5,702 nt of DNA, from the NCBI GenBank assembly GCA_016870695.1, contig VGAV01000175.1:1-5702 (forward strand), read 5' to 3'. Both the position numbers and the translations under genes were made by a program. Position 1 is the stretch's first letter. The number at the start of each line of letters is the position of its first letter. The notes beneath the pieces are model-generated. The model was not told where the DNA came from, searched no databases, and saw nothing but the letters and a program-made list of their open reading frames with translations. Shown in pieces: positions 5,384 through 5,702 of this stretch. The DNA comes from Actinomycetota bacterium. Its GTDB lineage: Bacteria > Actinomycetota > Actinomycetes > Actinomycetales > Microbacteriaceae.

Positions 5384-5389
5384 CTCCGC

Positions 5390-5647
5390 ATGAGCACCGC
5401 ACTCTGGAACGACCCCGCACCGGCTCCGCGCCTGTCCGGGTGGGGCCGGATGACGCACGTGGCAGCAGGACTCTGGCGCATCGCCGATCCGCGGGGAGTG
5501 GTCGTCGGTCACATCCGCGCGATCGCGACCGACGGAGACTGGCGTTACGCCGCCGAGCGCTTCCACGCGGCCAGCGGACGGTTCCGCGCGCTCGGCGAGT
5601 TCTGGTCGTCCTCGGACGCGCTGGAGTGCCTGCGCTACACCCGCTGA
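5390..5647 (+). CDS. small conserved-looking hypothetical protein, 85 aa
   Basis: I do not recognise this family. It begins MSTALWNDPAPAPRL, has no signal peptide or membrane segment, and carries five Trp (6, 18, 29, 51, 72) and one Cys (80). The middle, GLWRIADPRGVVVGHIRAI (27-45), reads like two beta strands joined by a turn. It is followed by DWRYAAERFHAASGRFRALGEFWSSSDALECLRY, a strand-helix pattern ending in an amphipathic helix. Together this looks like a small soluble alpha/beta domain. Coding support comes from near-uniform G/C third positions, a plausible composition and the TACGTT box six bases ahead of the ATG. The frame is open far upstream, but residues before this Met are Arg/Gly-rich shadow of ssb. 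It diverges from ssb and no partner gene follows within the 55 bases left, where I see nothing else. Confidence 0.75.
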   Translation: MSTALWNDPAPAPRLSGWGRMTHVAAGLWRIADPRGVVVGHIRAIATDGDWRYAAERFHAASGRFRALGEFWSSSDALECLRYTR

Positions 5648-5702
5648 CGGCCGCGACGACCGACCGCACCCGGCACCGCCGCGCCCGTCGGACCCCCGCC
5701 GC

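Noticed and set aside
5064..5669. Minus-strand 201-codon frame across the ssb upstream gap
   Set aside because: Arg/Ser-rich shadow that overlaps ssb in another frame and the 85-aa gene antisense; it has no ribosome site or domain features.
1..5702. Mobile element, CRISPR, toxin-antitoxin or defence system
   Set aside because: No transposase or integrase motifs, no regularly spaced repeats, no terminal repeats and no composition break. The gene order looks like core chromosome.

Overview
The window is about 70% GC, with coding frames that strongly prefer G or C in third positions. Gene content and promoter style point to an actinobacterium, most likely Microbacteriaceae (Microbacterium or a close relative). 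This is inferred from protein character and synteny recalled from memory, not from a search.

Layout, left to right. Bases 1-130 hold no convincing gene. On the minus strand they contain what I read as a yybP-ykoY-type manganese riboswitch: a -10 box at 125-130, an aptamer at about 118-27 and a GC-rich hairpin at 4-27. The gene it controls lies beyond base 1. Next is an unrecognised 223-aa minus-strand protein (174-845). It diverges from tesB, an acyl-CoA thioesterase II (899-1768, plus strand), across a short gap in which two opposite -10 boxes overlap. tesB converges on a minus-strand block that reads, in transcription order, ssb-type single-stranded DNA-binding protein (5185-4622), small lipoprotein (4589-4104), ettA ribosome-associated ABC-F ATPase (4051-2372) and hotdog acyl-CoA thioesterase (2366-1818). 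Divergent from ssb, after about 200 bp holding two strong stem-loops, is an 85-aa plus-strand orphan (5390-5647).

The ssb paralogue, ettA and small-thioesterase neighbourhood resembles the Rv2478c-Rv2477c-Rv2475c region of Mycobacterium tuberculosis as I recall it, so this looks like conserved actinobacterial chromosome rather than a mobile island. EttA gates translation according to energy state. The SSB is probably the secondary actinobacterial paralogue. Both hotdog enzymes act on acyl-CoA, but only the small one is tied to the block, five bases after ettA.

The most striking regulatory theme is initiation without a Shine-Dalgarno sequence. Several start codons sit 6-9 nt after a TANNNT hexamer, as expected of leaderless or near-leaderless mRNAs. 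I saw no transposase, CRISPR, tRNA, rRNA or defence module. The best non-routine signals are the edge riboswitch, the leaderless promoter series, the overlapping divergent promoters and the ssb leader stem-loops.
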